Notes: generated by a model from the sequence alone, not told the origin. Positions 55,358 to 64,000 are shown, counted from the stretch's first letter. The stretch: 64,000 bases of DNA from JAVKEN01 sp040221415 (GCA_040221415.1 JAVKEN010000014.1:139162-203161), one strand, 5' to 3'. Translations and numbers: made by a program.

Positions 55358-56035
55358 ATGAAGTATATCGACAAAACCATTAAGCTAGAAACTCCCGAAG
55401 TTATAATTTTTGACTGGGATAACACGCTTGTTGATGCTTGGCCTTTGATTTACAAAGCTATGGTAGAAGCTTTTAAGAAATATGACAAAGAACCCTGGAG
55501 TTTGGAAGAAACAAAAATAAACGTTCACCGCGCTCTCAGAGAAATGTTACCAAAGTTATTTCCTAATAACTGGCAAGAAGTTGGTGACTATTACCGCAAG
55601 GTATACAAGAAGAACATGGAGCTTCTTAAACCGCTCCCTAATGTTGAGAAAATGCTTAAACTTCTTAATGAAAAAGATATTAAGGTTGCGTTAGTTAGTA
55701 ACAAAAAAGCTTATTTAGTGCGTAAAGAAGTCGAACTTCTGGGGTGGACTAAATACTTCCAATCCGTTATGGGATCTGGAGATTTAGATGTAGATAAGCC
55801 AGATCCAAAAACTGTAGTTATTACTTTGGAAAAACTATCAGCTTCTTCAGCTAAAAAAGTTTGGTTTGTTGGGGACTCAGTGACAGATATGGAGACTGCA
55901 TACGCATCAGAATCTCTGCCTGTTTTTTACGGACCTGAAGACTTCAACAATGACAGATTTAAGAATTGCTTCCCTAAAGTTCATATCAGTGGCTACAAGG
56001 AGTTAATCGCTTTTATTCAAAGTAAATATGATTGA
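55358..56035 (+). CDS. HAD-family hydrolase, phosphoglycolate-phosphatase-like
   Basis: Cytoplasmic phosphatase of 225 residues. Motif I is FDWDNTLVD (nucleophile and acid/base aspartates), motif II VALVSNKK, the lysine in DKPDPKTV and motif IV FVGDSVTDME. A helical cap (about 30-90) is of the Gph type. Starts on the base after the ntrX stop and overlaps gabD by eight bases. Substrate uncertain. Confidence 0.88.
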   Translation: MKYIDKTIKLETPEVIIFDWDNTLVDAWPLIYKAMVEAFKKYDKEPWSLEETKINVHRALREMLPKLFPNNWQEVGDYYRKVYKKNMELLKPLPNVEKMLKLLNEKDIKVALVSNKKAYLVRKEVELLGWTKYFQSVMGSGDLDVDKPDPKTVVITLEKLSASSAKKVWFVGDSVTDMETAYASESLPVFYGPEDFNNDRFKNCFPKVHISGYKELIAFIQSKYD

Positions 56036-57497
56036 AAATAAGTCATTTGATGGAATTAAAAATAAATCTTTACTTGATTTCAGATCGTTTATAAACGGCG
56101 AGTGGAAAGACTCTCCTGATAAAACAGAGGTTTTTAACCCCTTTAATCAAAAATTAATTGCTACAACTTCTGTTCATGGATCTAAAGACACGAAGTTAGC
56201 AATTGAGGCTGCACATTCTTCTCTAAATGAATGGAAAAAAATTCTTCCTCAAGAACGATCCGATCTTTTAAGAAGTTGGTTTGATTTAATAAATCAGAAT
56301 ATTGATGATATTGCTCGCATTATGACAATTGAGCAAGGTAAGCCTTTGGCAGATTCAATCACAGAGATAAAATATGGCGCAAGTTTTGTAGAGTGGTTTG
56401 CTGAAGAATCTAAACGCATTCATGGAGAGGTTTATCCCACTAATAAACTATCTAATAAATATATTGGCATTAATGAGCCCATAGGCGTAGTAGGAGCAAT
56501 TACCCCTTGGAACTTTCCAATGGCAATGATTACAAGAAAAATTTGCCCTGCTATTGCAGCTGGATGTACTATTGTTTTAAAACCCTCTGAGGAAACTCCT
56601 TTAACAGCCATTGCATTAGTAAAGTTGGCAGAACAAGCTGGCTTTCCCAAAGGAGTGATAAACCTTGTGCTTGGAGATTCCAAAGAAATAGGATTAGAAC
56701 TAACAAATAATAACAAAGTTCGTAAACTTAGCTTCACTGGATCAACTGCAGTAGGAAAAATACTTTATAAACAATCAGCTGATACTCTAAAGAAACTCTC
56801 TCTTGAACTTGGTGGAAATGCACCTTTTATTGTGTTTGACGATGCCAACTTAAAACTTGCTGTTGCTGGCCTGGCAGCTGCTAAAAGTCGCAATACTGGA
56901 CAAGCCTGTACTAGCGTTAACCGAGTCTATGTATCTGAAAAAATCTTTGACAAATTTGTTGCTCTTTTATTACCCGAATTTAAAAAACTAAAAATTGGCA
57001 ACGGTCTAGACAAAAACATAAATCAAGGTCCGTTAATTAATAAAAAAGCTGCTGACAAAGTTACTAAATTGGTTGCTGATGCTATAAGCAATGGCTCAAA
57101 GATTATACATCAAGATAAAAATGACCTTGGTGGATCTTTCTTTCCACCAACTTTAATTGAGGTAACAAAGCAAAATTTGGATATAGAAAAAGAGGAAATC
57201 TTCGGTCCTGTAATAGCTCTGTATAAATTCAATTGTTCAGATGAGGAAATAGTAGAACGTGCAAATAATACAAATTATGGATTAGCCTCGTATTTTTATT
57301 CAGAATCTAAAAATAGAATTTGGAACATCTCTTCGAAGTTAGAATATGGAATGGTTGGGGTTAACGAGTCTATGATTTCTAATGCATATATTCCTTTTGG
57401 TGGTGTTAAGCATTCTGGTTTTGGTCGCGAGGGTTCCATACACGGAATTCATGAATATTTACAAATCAAATATATTGCTCTCGGTGATAGTGAATGA
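56028..57497 (+). CDS. gabD: NAD(P)-dependent succinate-semialdehyde dehydrogenase
   Basis: Aldehyde dehydrogenase of 489 residues. Catalytic cysteine in NTGQACTSVNRVYV, general base glutamate in LELGGNAPFIVFDDA, cofactor SFTGSTAVGK and the ITPWNFPMAMITRKI block of the SSADH group. It oxidises succinate semialdehyde to succinate, linking to the TCA cycle; other aldehydes are possible. No gabT is nearby. Confidence 0.92.
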   Translation: MIENKSFDGIKNKSLLDFRSFINGEWKDSPDKTEVFNPFNQKLIATTSVHGSKDTKLAIEAAHSSLNEWKKILPQERSDLLRSWFDLINQNIDDIARIMTIEQGKPLADSITEIKYGASFVEWFAEESKRIHGEVYPTNKLSNKYIGINEPIGVVGAITPWNFPMAMITRKICPAIAAGCTIVLKPSEETPLTAIALVKLAEQAGFPKGVINLVLGDSKEIGLELTNNNKVRKLSFTGSTAVGKILYKQSADTLKKLSLELGGNAPFIVFDDANLKLAVAGLAAAKSRNTGQACTSVNRVYVSEKIFDKFVALLLPEFKKLKIGNGLDKNINQGPLINKKAADKVTKLVADAISNGSKIIHQDKNDLGGSFFPPTLIEVTKQNLDIEKEEIFGPVIALYKFNCSDEEIVERANNTNYGLASYFYSESKNRIWNISSKLEYGMVGVNESMISNAYIPFGGVKHSGFGREGSIHGIHEYLQIKYIALGDSE

Positions 57498-58336
57498 CCA
57501 CAATTCGTGAAGCTATCAATCAAGCTAGTACTCTTTTACAGAAACAAGGCATACACAGCCCCGCATTAGACGCACGAATAATTCTTCAACATGTTTTGGC
57601 TATATCTCATGAAGAGATTATTTTAAATTCAAATAAAAATATTTCGAAAATAGATCAGCAATTATACGATAAACTGATCAAGAAAAGAACTGTTAACACA
57701 CCTGTATCTTACATAACCGGAAAAAAAGAATTTTATAGCAAAACTTTCATTGTCAATGAATACACTTTACTTCCTCGCCCTGATACAGAAACCATAGTTG
57801 AATATTGCTGCAAGCTATTTGCTAAAGATTATCAAATAAAAATCCTAGATATTGGTACTGGATCAGGATGCATAGCTATATGTCTTGCTGACAACTATAA
57901 AGACTCAGAAGTGATTGCTACTGATTGTTCAGTAGATGCTTTGACTGTAGCTAAAAAGAATGCGGCTACTCATCAAGTTGATATCAATTTCATCAAAGAT
58001 AATAATTTCTCTTCAACGATAAATGAAAAGTTTGATCTGATAATCTCAAATCCACCTTATATTAAAACTGATGACATTAATAATCTGAGCCGTGATGTCA
58101 AAGAGTACGAACCTCACACAGCTCTGGATGGCGGGAAAGATGGTCTTGATGCTTATAGAGTTATTATTTCTCAAGCCGTAACTAAACTGAAGCCAAAAGG
58201 TTATTTAGTTTTTGAAATTGGTATGAATCAGCATCAAGAAATTCAAATGATTGCAAAAGAAAATGGCTTTAAATTACAGGAGCAAGTTAAGGATTTGGCT
58301 GGTATCATACGCTGCATCTCATTTACTAAAATTTAA
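57494..58336 (+). CDS. prmC: Peptide chain release factor N5-glutamine methyltransferase
   Basis: Methylates the GGQ glutamine of release factors. The SAM motif DIGTGSGCIAICLA and the substrate-binding NPPYI are present, with the N-terminal helical domain (SPALDARIILQHV). Length 280 is normal. It overlaps gabD by four bases (ATGA) and ends the dusB-prmC run. prfA is not in the window. Confidence 0.96.
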   Translation: MTTIREAINQASTLLQKQGIHSPALDARIILQHVLAISHEEIILNSNKNISKIDQQLYDKLIKKRTVNTPVSYITGKKEFYSKTFIVNEYTLLPRPDTETIVEYCCKLFAKDYQIKILDIGTGSGCIAICLADNYKDSEVIATDCSVDALTVAKKNAATHQVDINFIKDNNFSSTINEKFDLIISNPPYIKTDDINNLSRDVKEYEPHTALDGGKDGLDAYRVIISQAVTKLKPKGYLVFEIGMNQHQEIQMIAKENGFKLQEQVKDLAGIIRCISFTKI

Positions 58337-58356
58337 CCTTGTAAAGACAATTTCTA

Positions 58357-58365
58357 TGGTATAAA
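58357..58365 (+). promoter_or_regulatory. Extended -10 of tRNA-Ser
   Basis: TG-G-TATAAA lies about 15 bases before the mature tRNA end. TTGTAA is 15 bases upstream of TATAAA, slightly close for a -35. Confidence 0.4.
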
Positions 58366-58380
58366 TTGATCAACTCTCGT

Positions 58381-58470
58381 GGAGGGGTGGCCGAGCGGCT
58401 GAAGGCGCTTCCCTGCTAAGGAAGTATACGGGTAACTGTATCGAGGGTTCGAATCCCTCTCCCTCCGCCA
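58381..58470 (+). tRNA. tRNA-Ser (anticodon GCT)
   Basis: A type II tRNA of 90 bases with encoded CCA. Acceptor GGAGGGG pairs with TCCCTCC, D arm GCCGAGCGGCTGAAGGC, anticodon stem CTTCC/GGAAG with loop CTGCTAA (GCT), a long variable arm (TATACGGGTAACTGTATC) and T arm AGGG-TTCGAAT-CCCT. It marks the border between conserved operons and the glycan locus. Confidence 0.97.
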
Positions 58471-58526
58471 GTTTGATACCTACAAACTCAATCCCCATTA
58501 ACTTTTTAATATTTTATCAAGCCTTG

Positions 58527-58730
58527 CTAGGCCACTAATATCGGCACTTGATGAGTTTCATTAGTCGTCTTTTCCTCTTTCCAAAAAATCATAAAAATTG
58601 CTAAAATCGGGGTAAAAATTCTCTCCGTCTCCGCTTGGGTCGTCCTTTTCCAAAAAAGGTGGACATTGGTAAGCACTGTTTTCACGGGATTTTTATTGAA
58701 CTTTTCTGCGTGGGTGTACGAGCGTATTTC
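58527..58730 (-). pseudogene. Startless open frame with an internal 20-residue repeat
   Basis: A stop-to-stop frame of 67 codons with no ATG near its beginning; a TAA immediately precedes it. The translation contains two related blocks, FWKRTTQAETERIFTPILA and FWKEEKTTNETHQVPILVA, aligned at FWK, TT, ET and PIL. The coding-like repeat and lack of a start suggest a decayed gene or a small repetitive element. Not recognised. Confidence 0.35.
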
Positions 58731-58910
58731 TTATAATTTTTTAAAAAGAAAAATATGAGTAGTAGTTGGAATCCATTGAGATGTCTTATAGAGAGAGCAA
58801 GAGAAATCATTAATGATGTATTAGTAGAAAATAAATAAGATGAACTCTGAATGGGCAATCTGGCAATGATTGATTTGACTTTTCGTAGTTGAAAGATTCT
58901 TCAATCAATG

Positions 58911-59092
58911 TTATGGATTTAATAGAAGATTTGGAACAGGGGTCAGATAAAATAATTCCATCCGAAATTAAGGAAGATTTATCTGTTAATTCCTTTAAAT
59001 TTACAGTTGCAAATGGACATGTTGTTGTCAAAAATAAAAACAGTAATTTTGCTATAAATCTTCAAAGAAAATTTTGTATAAATGAAGATTAA
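58911..59092 (+). CDS. Possible small hypothetical protein
   Basis: A 60-codon frame (ATG at 58911; an in-frame TTG at 58889) ending 20 bases before the first GT-C-like gene. The product is acidic at the front (MDLIEDLEQGSDK) and has no TM segment. No clear Shine-Dalgarno. It could be real or chance in AT-rich sequence. Confidence 0.35.
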
Positions 59093-59112
59093 TTTATTGG
59101 CAAACTACATTT

Positions 59113-60720
59113 ATGAACCTAAAAACATATAATATTGCTTCTCCATTAATTATGGTGTCTGTTTTTTTTGCTTTATTACCAGTAGTTAGTGGTGATTATT
59201 TAAGGCAAGATGATTGGAACGCTGCTTTATGGAATGGTAAAAATATTTCTGATCATGTGGAATATAGAAATGCAACATTTGAAATGTTTCGTCCAGTTTC
59301 AATGTTTATATTTTATCTAACTGATATGGTGTCACTTCACATAGAATATGCAAAATATGTTAGACTCATTAATGTTTTACTCATAGGATTAATTGGTATT
59401 TGCCTTTATTCATGGGGACAAAAATTTAATAAAAATAAAATTTTTAATCTTTGTTTTTCAATATCCTCCTGCACTCTTCCCGCCTTTCAAATATATGCCG
59501 CTACAGCAAATTATTGTTTTATGATTATAACAGTACTAATGTCTGCAATATCTATTCATTTTCTATATAGGTGGTACTTAAAAAAAAATAATCAATCAAA
59601 GTTTTATTTAATCGCTGGATGTGTATTCTTTTTCATCTCATTAATGAATTATACATTAGCAGCAATGTTCGTCTGGGTAATGCTGATGATGTTGTTTATA
59701 AACTCAAAGAAAGAGCTTAATAACCCTAATATAAGGTTTCTTATACATAGCTCCCTAATTTTCATAGGACTTATGCTAGCTTATTTTTTATGTGCAAAAT
59801 TTATCCATTGGGGTTTTAACATTAAGATTGTAAATCCAGATAGAGCTGTGAACATTAGCTTCGATATAATGCAGAAAATTAACTATATTTTTGTAGTTAT
59901 TACGTTACACACTAAGCTGTGGTTGATGAGATCATACGAAATTAGTATTGTTGCGCCATTAATTATATTGTCACTATTTATAGCATCTTTGAAAATATGC
60001 TTGTCAGGAGATAAAAATGGCAACTATTCCAATATATTTTTCTCCTTTTTTGTAACATCATTTTTGTTTGTCCTGTCTTTTTCTCCAGCTTTGGCGCCTT
60101 CAGTAGGATTAGTTTGCTTTAGATATACTGTTAGTACCATGCCATTCATACTGTACATATTATTCTGGTCAATATGTACAGTATCAGTATACTTTTCTAA
60201 AAAGATCACCTCAAATCAAGAAGTAATATTAGGTGTAAAAAACGTTATACTAATAATCGTAACGATTTTTGGAATTATAATATCTAATATATCAGTATCA
60301 GAGCTCATAGTCGGCCCTCAAAGATATGAATTAAATTTTATTAGACAAAAAATTTATAACCAGGCCCTTCCTGCACTTAAAGATGGTAAAAAGGTAGCAA
60401 TAGAATTGATAAAAGATGATGGGAAATCTTATGTAAAACCGGGGCTAGCAGGATTTGAGTATGGAATGACAAGTAGCGGATTTAGAGGTATGTTTATAGG
60501 TTCCATGGTATATTTAATGCGTGAAATTGGATTTGAAACCAATGATAAAAAAGTAATTCCAAAATGGGGAGAAAAACAAATTTTATTAGATGATTTACCT
60601 TGGGGAGCGTTGTTTATACGCGACTATGATGTTAAGAAAAATAAATATATAAAACAGAACTGGAATAAAAATTATTTTAATGTAACTATAGACATGCGAA
60701 ATATTGGTCCCTATAGGTAA
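59113..60720 (+). CDS. Polytopic membrane protein, candidate GT-C-type glycosyltransferase (copy 1)
   Basis: A 535-residue protein with about 10-11 TM segments and a soluble C-terminal part (about 420-535). The first extracytoplasmic loop carries SGDYLRQDDW (about 26-35); an acidic pair in this loop is typical of GT-C enzymes, which use polyprenyl-phosphate sugars. FEMFRPVS and LSFSPALAP are further shared blocks. It is a tandem paralog of the next gene. Function is inferred from topology and context; no named family is claimed. Confidence 0.7.
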   Translation: MNLKTYNIASPLIMVSVFFALLPVVSGDYLRQDDWNAALWNGKNISDHVEYRNATFEMFRPVSMFIFYLTDMVSLHIEYAKYVRLINVLLIGLIGICLYSWGQKFNKNKIFNLCFSISSCTLPAFQIYAATANYCFMIITVLMSAISIHFLYRWYLKKNNQSKFYLIAGCVFFFISLMNYTLAAMFVWVMLMMLFINSKKELNNPNIRFLIHSSLIFIGLMLAYFLCAKFIHWGFNIKIVNPDRAVNISFDIMQKINYIFVVITLHTKLWLMRSYEISIVAPLIILSLFIASLKICLSGDKNGNYSNIFFSFFVTSFLFVLSFSPALAPSVGLVCFRYTVSTMPFILYILFWSICTVSVYFSKKITSNQEVILGVKNVILIIVTIFGIIISNISVSELIVGPQRYELNFIRQKIYNQALPALKDGKKVAIELIKDDGKSYVKPGLAGFEYGMTSSGFRGMFIGSMVYLMREIGFETNDKKVIPKWGEKQILLDDLPWGALFIRDYDVKKNKYIKQNWNKNYFNVTIDMRNIGPYR

Positions 60721-60730
60721 TTTTTTAAAC

Positions 60731-62410
60731 ATGATAGAAACAAAGATAAAAAATGATTTTTATATTTTTCTTTTTATATTAGCATCTCTCCTATTTGCTC
60801 ACTCTCCAGTCTTATGGGGAGATTACCTTAGGCAAGATGATTGGAATGCAGCATTTTGGAATATTTATAAGTTCAGTAAAATTGTTCGTCATCCAGAGTT
60901 TTATAACTCAGCGGTGGAAATGTTTAGACCAGTATCAACTGTTTTTATTCTTATTGGAGATTATATATCCCACAATATTGAAAATGCTTCTTATATAAGA
61001 TTGTTTAATATTTTTTTATTGGCTATAGCGTCCTATTTAACCTATTTGTGGCAAATAAGATTGTCTCCTAAAAAGAAATGTTTTGCCATATCCTTTGCCC
61101 TATTAGCGTTTAGCTTGCCGGCTTCACAATTACACTCGTCTACTGTCAGTTATGGGAATATGGTTTTTTCTATAATATGTGGACAAATAGCAGCATTCTA
61201 CAGCGCCAAAATATTTTTAGAAAATCACGATAGGGCTACAAGGAAGAAATATTATATTTATGGAATTTTATTTATATTTCTAGGCTCGTTGAACTATGTT
61301 CTCAGTTCAATGTTTTACTTTGTATTCTTGCTAATGTTTTACTTAACTAGCTTAAAAAGAGATGACTTACAAAAAGATCATAAAAATATCAAATTTATAT
61401 TCAAATCAACAATATTTATCTTTGCAGTAATGGTTTGTTACATAATAATTGCAAAGATTTCATTTTTTCTATTAGGTATAAAAGCAAGAAACTCAGAAAG
61501 GTCAGTTAGTATAGATTTGGATTTTATAGAAAAAATCAAGCATGTAATAAATATGTTAAAATATTCCTTCAATTTATTTGATATTGCTGGTTATTTTAAG
61601 TTCAATCACTGGTATTCTTTTTTTACGATATCTTTTTTTCTAATTTTAAGCTTATTTTTGTTACAAAAAAAAAGGAAGTTAGAACATGTCCCAAATCAAA
61701 ATAAATTGCTAAAATTTGTTTCTAACACCATGTTCAGCCCATTAATAATATTGGGGTTGTTAATTCTTGCCTATTCTCCAGCACTAGCGCCAAAAGCCAT
61801 ATTTTCTTCTTTTAGATACATGCCTGCAACCATGCCGTTTGTATTGTATATATTTTTATGGTCTGTGGTTCAAATATTTGAAAGTAGCTTTGCCACGTCT
61901 TTAAGAAAGACTAAAGAAAGCTGCTTTAGATTAATTACAAAAGAAGAGGCAGTATTTATAGCAATCACCTTTTTTGGTCTAGCTTTGTGCAATCATAACC
62001 TATTTAGCTATATAGTGGGTCCACATCTACACGAAATGAATTATATAAGATCTAATATAGAATTAAAGGCTTTGGATAATATAAAAAATAATGGCGAAAC
62101 CACAATTTACATAATAAAGAATAATGGAAAATCATACGCAAAAAATAACTTCTCATCATTAGAATATGGCTTCTCAACTAATTATTCTCATAATTGGTTA
62201 GTTTCCGCAACAACGTATTTAATGCGTCAATATGGCTACGAGTCAATAATTGGGCAACCTTATGAGTTTTTACAATGGGATGATAAAGCAATACATCTTA
62301 AAACCTCTTGGGGTAATATTATATCAGGCAAGAGCATAGATAGCGTTAATATAAAAGATAAAACTAACTTAGTCGTTATTGACATGAATAAACTAGGAAC
62401 TTTTAGATAA
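60731..62410 (+). CDS. Polytopic membrane protein, candidate GT-C-type glycosyltransferase (copy 2)
   Basis: Paralog of the preceding gene, 559 residues from the ATG at 60731; an in-frame TTG nine codons earlier lies inside gene 1. Shared with copy 1: WGDYLRQDDWNAA (about 29-41), VEMFRPVST, LAYSPALAPK, FRYMPATMPFVLYIF, and a C-terminal IKNNGKSYAK and EYGF segment. Similarity is moderate, so the duplication is old or the copies have diverged in acceptor or donor specificity. Confidence 0.7.
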   Translation: MIETKIKNDFYIFLFILASLLFAHSPVLWGDYLRQDDWNAAFWNIYKFSKIVRHPEFYNSAVEMFRPVSTVFILIGDYISHNIENASYIRLFNIFLLAIASYLTYLWQIRLSPKKKCFAISFALLAFSLPASQLHSSTVSYGNMVFSIICGQIAAFYSAKIFLENHDRATRKKYYIYGILFIFLGSLNYVLSSMFYFVFLLMFYLTSLKRDDLQKDHKNIKFIFKSTIFIFAVMVCYIIIAKISFFLLGIKARNSERSVSIDLDFIEKIKHVINMLKYSFNLFDIAGYFKFNHWYSFFTISFFLILSLFLLQKKRKLEHVPNQNKLLKFVSNTMFSPLIILGLLILAYSPALAPKAIFSSFRYMPATMPFVLYIFLWSVVQIFESSFATSLRKTKESCFRLITKEEAVFIAITFFGLALCNHNLFSYIVGPHLHEMNYIRSNIELKALDNIKNNGETTIYIIKNNGKSYAKNNFSSLEYGFSTNYSHNWLVSATTYLMRQYGYESIIGQPYEFLQWDDKAIHLKTSWGNIISGKSIDSVNIKDKTNLVVIDMNKLGTFR

Positions 62411-62412
62411 TT

Positions 62413-63303
62413 ATGGACATTACTTTAATAATAGGAGCAACTGGACTTCTAGGGAAATCTATCATGGGATCCAAAGAAATATCTAAAATAAGCTCAACTA
62501 AGCTTCTAGGCGTCACACGCAACAGAAGCTTGGAGCCAAGTGAAGAATTAATAATTTCTGATTATTCTAAAGAGTCTGCAAAGAAGATCCTATTTAATTA
62601 TTCAAACAGGATTAAAAATATAATACATTGCGCAGGATTTCCTTCTGTATTTATGTCACTAAGAGATCCGATTAATGACCATATTAATAATTTTGACCCA
62701 GTATTATTCTCATTAGAAATCGCAAAAGAAAGTAAAGCAAAATTATTCTATATTTCCACCGTTGAAATGTATGGTACTGATGATTGTAAGGATAGGAGTG
62801 AAACTTCGCCTAGAAATCCCCAAAATCCCTATGCTTTAAATAAAATGTTTTCTGAGGAATATATTAGGCTCTATCAAAAAATATTTGGCATTAATTTTAA
62901 CATTCTAAGGCCAAGTATTTTTATTGGAGATACTATTAAAAAGAATATTGTTTTTGAAATAATAAATGCATACCAAAATAGCCTGGAGTCAATTCCTATA
63001 TATGTTGATTTAAATTCAAAGCTTAATTTCATTCATGTTGATGAGGTGACGAATATAATCAGGTTCTTGTTTGAAAAGAATATAAATAATGAAATATTTA
63101 ATGTTGGAATGGAAAAATCTCTTAGTGTGAATGACTTATTAAAATATTTTAAAACTAAATATGATTTTGCTCCAAAAATAAATCAACTCGATGATGAGTA
63201 TCAATATAAAACTGCACCAATTGAGAAATTAAAGAGTTTCGGGTGGAAACCTAAAAGGGATATTTTTCATTATTTAGATGAACTCGTTAAAATTAAAATA
63301 TAG
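62413..63303 (+). CDS. NAD-dependent epimerase/dehydratase (extended SDR)
   Basis: A 296-residue Rossmann protein. GATGLLG (8-14) binds NAD, the catalytic serine/threonine lies in YISTVEMYG, and YALNK is the YxxxK pair. FNILRPSIFIG and FNVGMEKSLSV are typical of nucleotide-sugar epimerases and dehydratases. It follows copy 2 by two bases and probably makes or modifies the sugar used by this locus. Exact substrate unknown. Confidence 0.88.
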   Translation: MDITLIIGATGLLGKSIMGSKEISKISSTKLLGVTRNRSLEPSEELIISDYSKESAKKILFNYSNRIKNIIHCAGFPSVFMSLRDPINDHINNFDPVLFSLEIAKESKAKLFYISTVEMYGTDDCKDRSETSPRNPQNPYALNKMFSEEYIRLYQKIFGINFNILRPSIFIGDTIKKNIVFEIINAYQNSLESIPIYVDLNSKLNFIHVDEVTNIIRFLFEKNINNEIFNVGMEKSLSVNDLLKYFKTKYDFAPKINQLDDEYQYKTAPIEKLKSFGWKPKRDIFHYLDELVKIKI

Positions 63304-63318
63304 AATAATATTGTTCTT

Positions 63319-64000
63319 ATGAGTTTAAAAAACAAAAATCCGAAAGTATCTCTCGCTATCATCAACAAGAATGATGTGATAGGAGCTAGATATGTTATTC
63401 CTAAAATTAAGAGAGAGTTATTTTTTGAAATATTTTCTGTTGATGGTGGCAGCACCGATGAATCAATCGAATTTTTTAAATCAGAAAACATTAATACTGT
63501 TGTAGTAAATGCCGGAGGGCGAGGTGGAGCAATGCGTCATGCAGCTCAAATATGTAAAGGGGATTACATAGTTTATCTTAGTACTGACGGAGAAGAAGAT
63601 GCGAATGATTTAGGTAAGTTCATTGAATTATTTAAGAATGGGGCTGATATGGTGATAGCCTCAAGAACAGCTAAGGGTGCTTATCACAAAGCTAAATCAA
63701 AAATTACATACTATCATAGATTCTTGTTTTTAAAATTTATTACCAAATTAATTAATATTTTTTTTAAAGGTAACTTAACCGATTGTTGGAATGGTTACAG
63801 GGGGTTTAATATAAAAAAATTGAAATCTGTTGATATAGATGCAAAAGACTTCATGATTGAAGCTCAACAAACTATTAGATTTTTAAAGAGAAAATATAAA
63901 ATATTTGAATTTCCAACTCATGAGGGTAATAGAATTGCAGGACAATCATCAAACCCAATATTTAAATCTGGCATAGGGCATTTGTGGATGTTATTTGATG
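63319..64000 (+). CDS. Glycosyltransferase family 2 protein (partial, cut by window end)
   Basis: 227 codons are visible from the ATG at 63319 and the frame is open at the edge. The GT-A features are SVDGGSTDES (41-50, normally DDGST), GGRGGAMRHAA and the metal-binding TDGEED (89-94). TDCWNGYRGFN and QQTIRFLKRKYKIFEFP resemble dolichol- or polyprenyl-phosphate glycosyltransferases (DPMS/GtrB-like). Such an enzyme could load the lipid donor used by the two membrane proteins upstream. Confidence 0.85.
   Translation, partial: MSLKNKNPKVSLAIINKNDVIGARYVIPKIKRELFFEIFSVDGGSTDESIEFFKSENINTVVVNAGGRGGAMRHAAQICKGDYIVYLSTDGEEDANDLGKFIELFKNGADMVIASRTAKGAYHKAKSKITYYHRFLFLKFITKLINIFFKGNLTDCWNGYRGFNIKKLKSVDIDAKDFMIEAQQTIRFLKRKYKIFEFPTHEGNRIAGQSSNPIFKSGIGHLWMLFD

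Larger units (their letters stand above)
58471..59112. other. Non-standard interval between tRNA-Ser and the glycan locus
   Basis: About 640 bases with no recognised gene. It holds a startless repeat-bearing frame on the minus strand (58527-58730), a tRNA-end-like stretch (58608-58636), a 27-codon ATG frame at 58755-58838 and a possible 60-codon gene at 58911-59092. G+C is locally higher around 58600-58720. No integrase or insertion sequence is seen. Confidence 0.6.

Noticed and set aside
58755..58838. 27-codon ATG frame in the post-tRNA interval
   Set aside because: Too short to support, no clear ribosome site and no recognisable motif; could be a small protein but evidence is lacking.
58810..59031. 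73-codon minus-strand frame in the post-tRNA interval
   Set aside because: Overlaps the plus-strand candidate gene, has no ribosome site and no motif.
1..64000. CRISPR arrays, insertion sequences, rRNA, prophage genes
   Set aside because: No regular spaced repeats, transposase or integrase motifs, or rRNA segments were seen by reading the sequence and translations.

Overview
The window is AT-rich (about one third G+C by eye) and gene-dense, with many 1-60 nt gene overlaps. Its markers are alphaproteobacterial: an NDUFA12-type complex I accessory subunit beside DUF2155 and MlaD, sdhE-mfd, DUF3576-leuS-lptE-holA, map-radC, dusB-ntrY-ntrX and the short prolyl-tRNA synthetase. Low G+C, an MHS-type MFS carrier, low-complexity proteins and a Gram-negative porin with a simple signal peptide suggest Rickettsiales or a related reduced-genome, perhaps host-associated lineage. 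That placement is inference; no rRNA is present.

Layout. 44-3038 (minus): rhodanese-dnaA-dnaN. 3246-9420 (plus): sdhE-mfd, then two overlapping MFS carriers. 9407-19173 (minus): marC, a disordered Gln/Ser/Thr-rich protein, the pyruvate dehydrogenase operon with lipA, DUF2155-mlaD-NDUFA12, rnhA and trpS; a short cinA follows. 20072-21560 (plus): map-radC. 21553-30072 (minus): a membrane-anchored pentapeptide-repeat protein, an esterase, ubiG, a DUF2125-like protein, a lone receiver domain, a second M24 peptidase, tRNA-Arg(CCT), a PAP2 phosphatase and uvrB. 30149-41875: grxC, yggS (minus), a porin with a clear terminator, then envelope, translation and isoprenoid genes (DUF3576, leuS, lptE, holA, proS, lolC, lolD, ispD, ispF). 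41872-44324 (minus): an unknown 421-residue membrane/coiled-coil protein and a thiolase. 44497-50456: an RND efflux pair, Nudix, ogt and convergent tag. 50567-58336 (plus): dusB, a Fis-like protein, ntrY, ntrX, a HAD phosphatase, gabD, prmC. After tRNA-Ser(GCT) at 58381 the character changes: about 640 nt of non-standard sequence, then a glycan locus with two tandem GT-C-like membrane proteins, a nucleotide-sugar epimerase and a GT2 glycosyltransferase cut by the window end.

How the genes work together. The central theme is respiration and acetyl-CoA supply (PDH plus lipoate, SdhE, UbiG, NDUFA12). Around it lie envelope building (LptE, LolCD, MlaD, porin, PAP2, RND pump), DNA repair (Mfd, UvrB, RadC, Ogt, Tag) and the NtrYX system. 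The most interesting points are the orphan Fis/NtrC-C-terminal protein between dusB and ntrY, an NtrX that has lost the sigma54-contact loop and altered Walker B, the tandem GT-C-like glycan locus beside tRNA-Ser with a repeat-bearing startless frame, and three unrecognised low-complexity or membrane proteins. No insertion sequence, integrase, CRISPR array, rRNA or prophage was seen.
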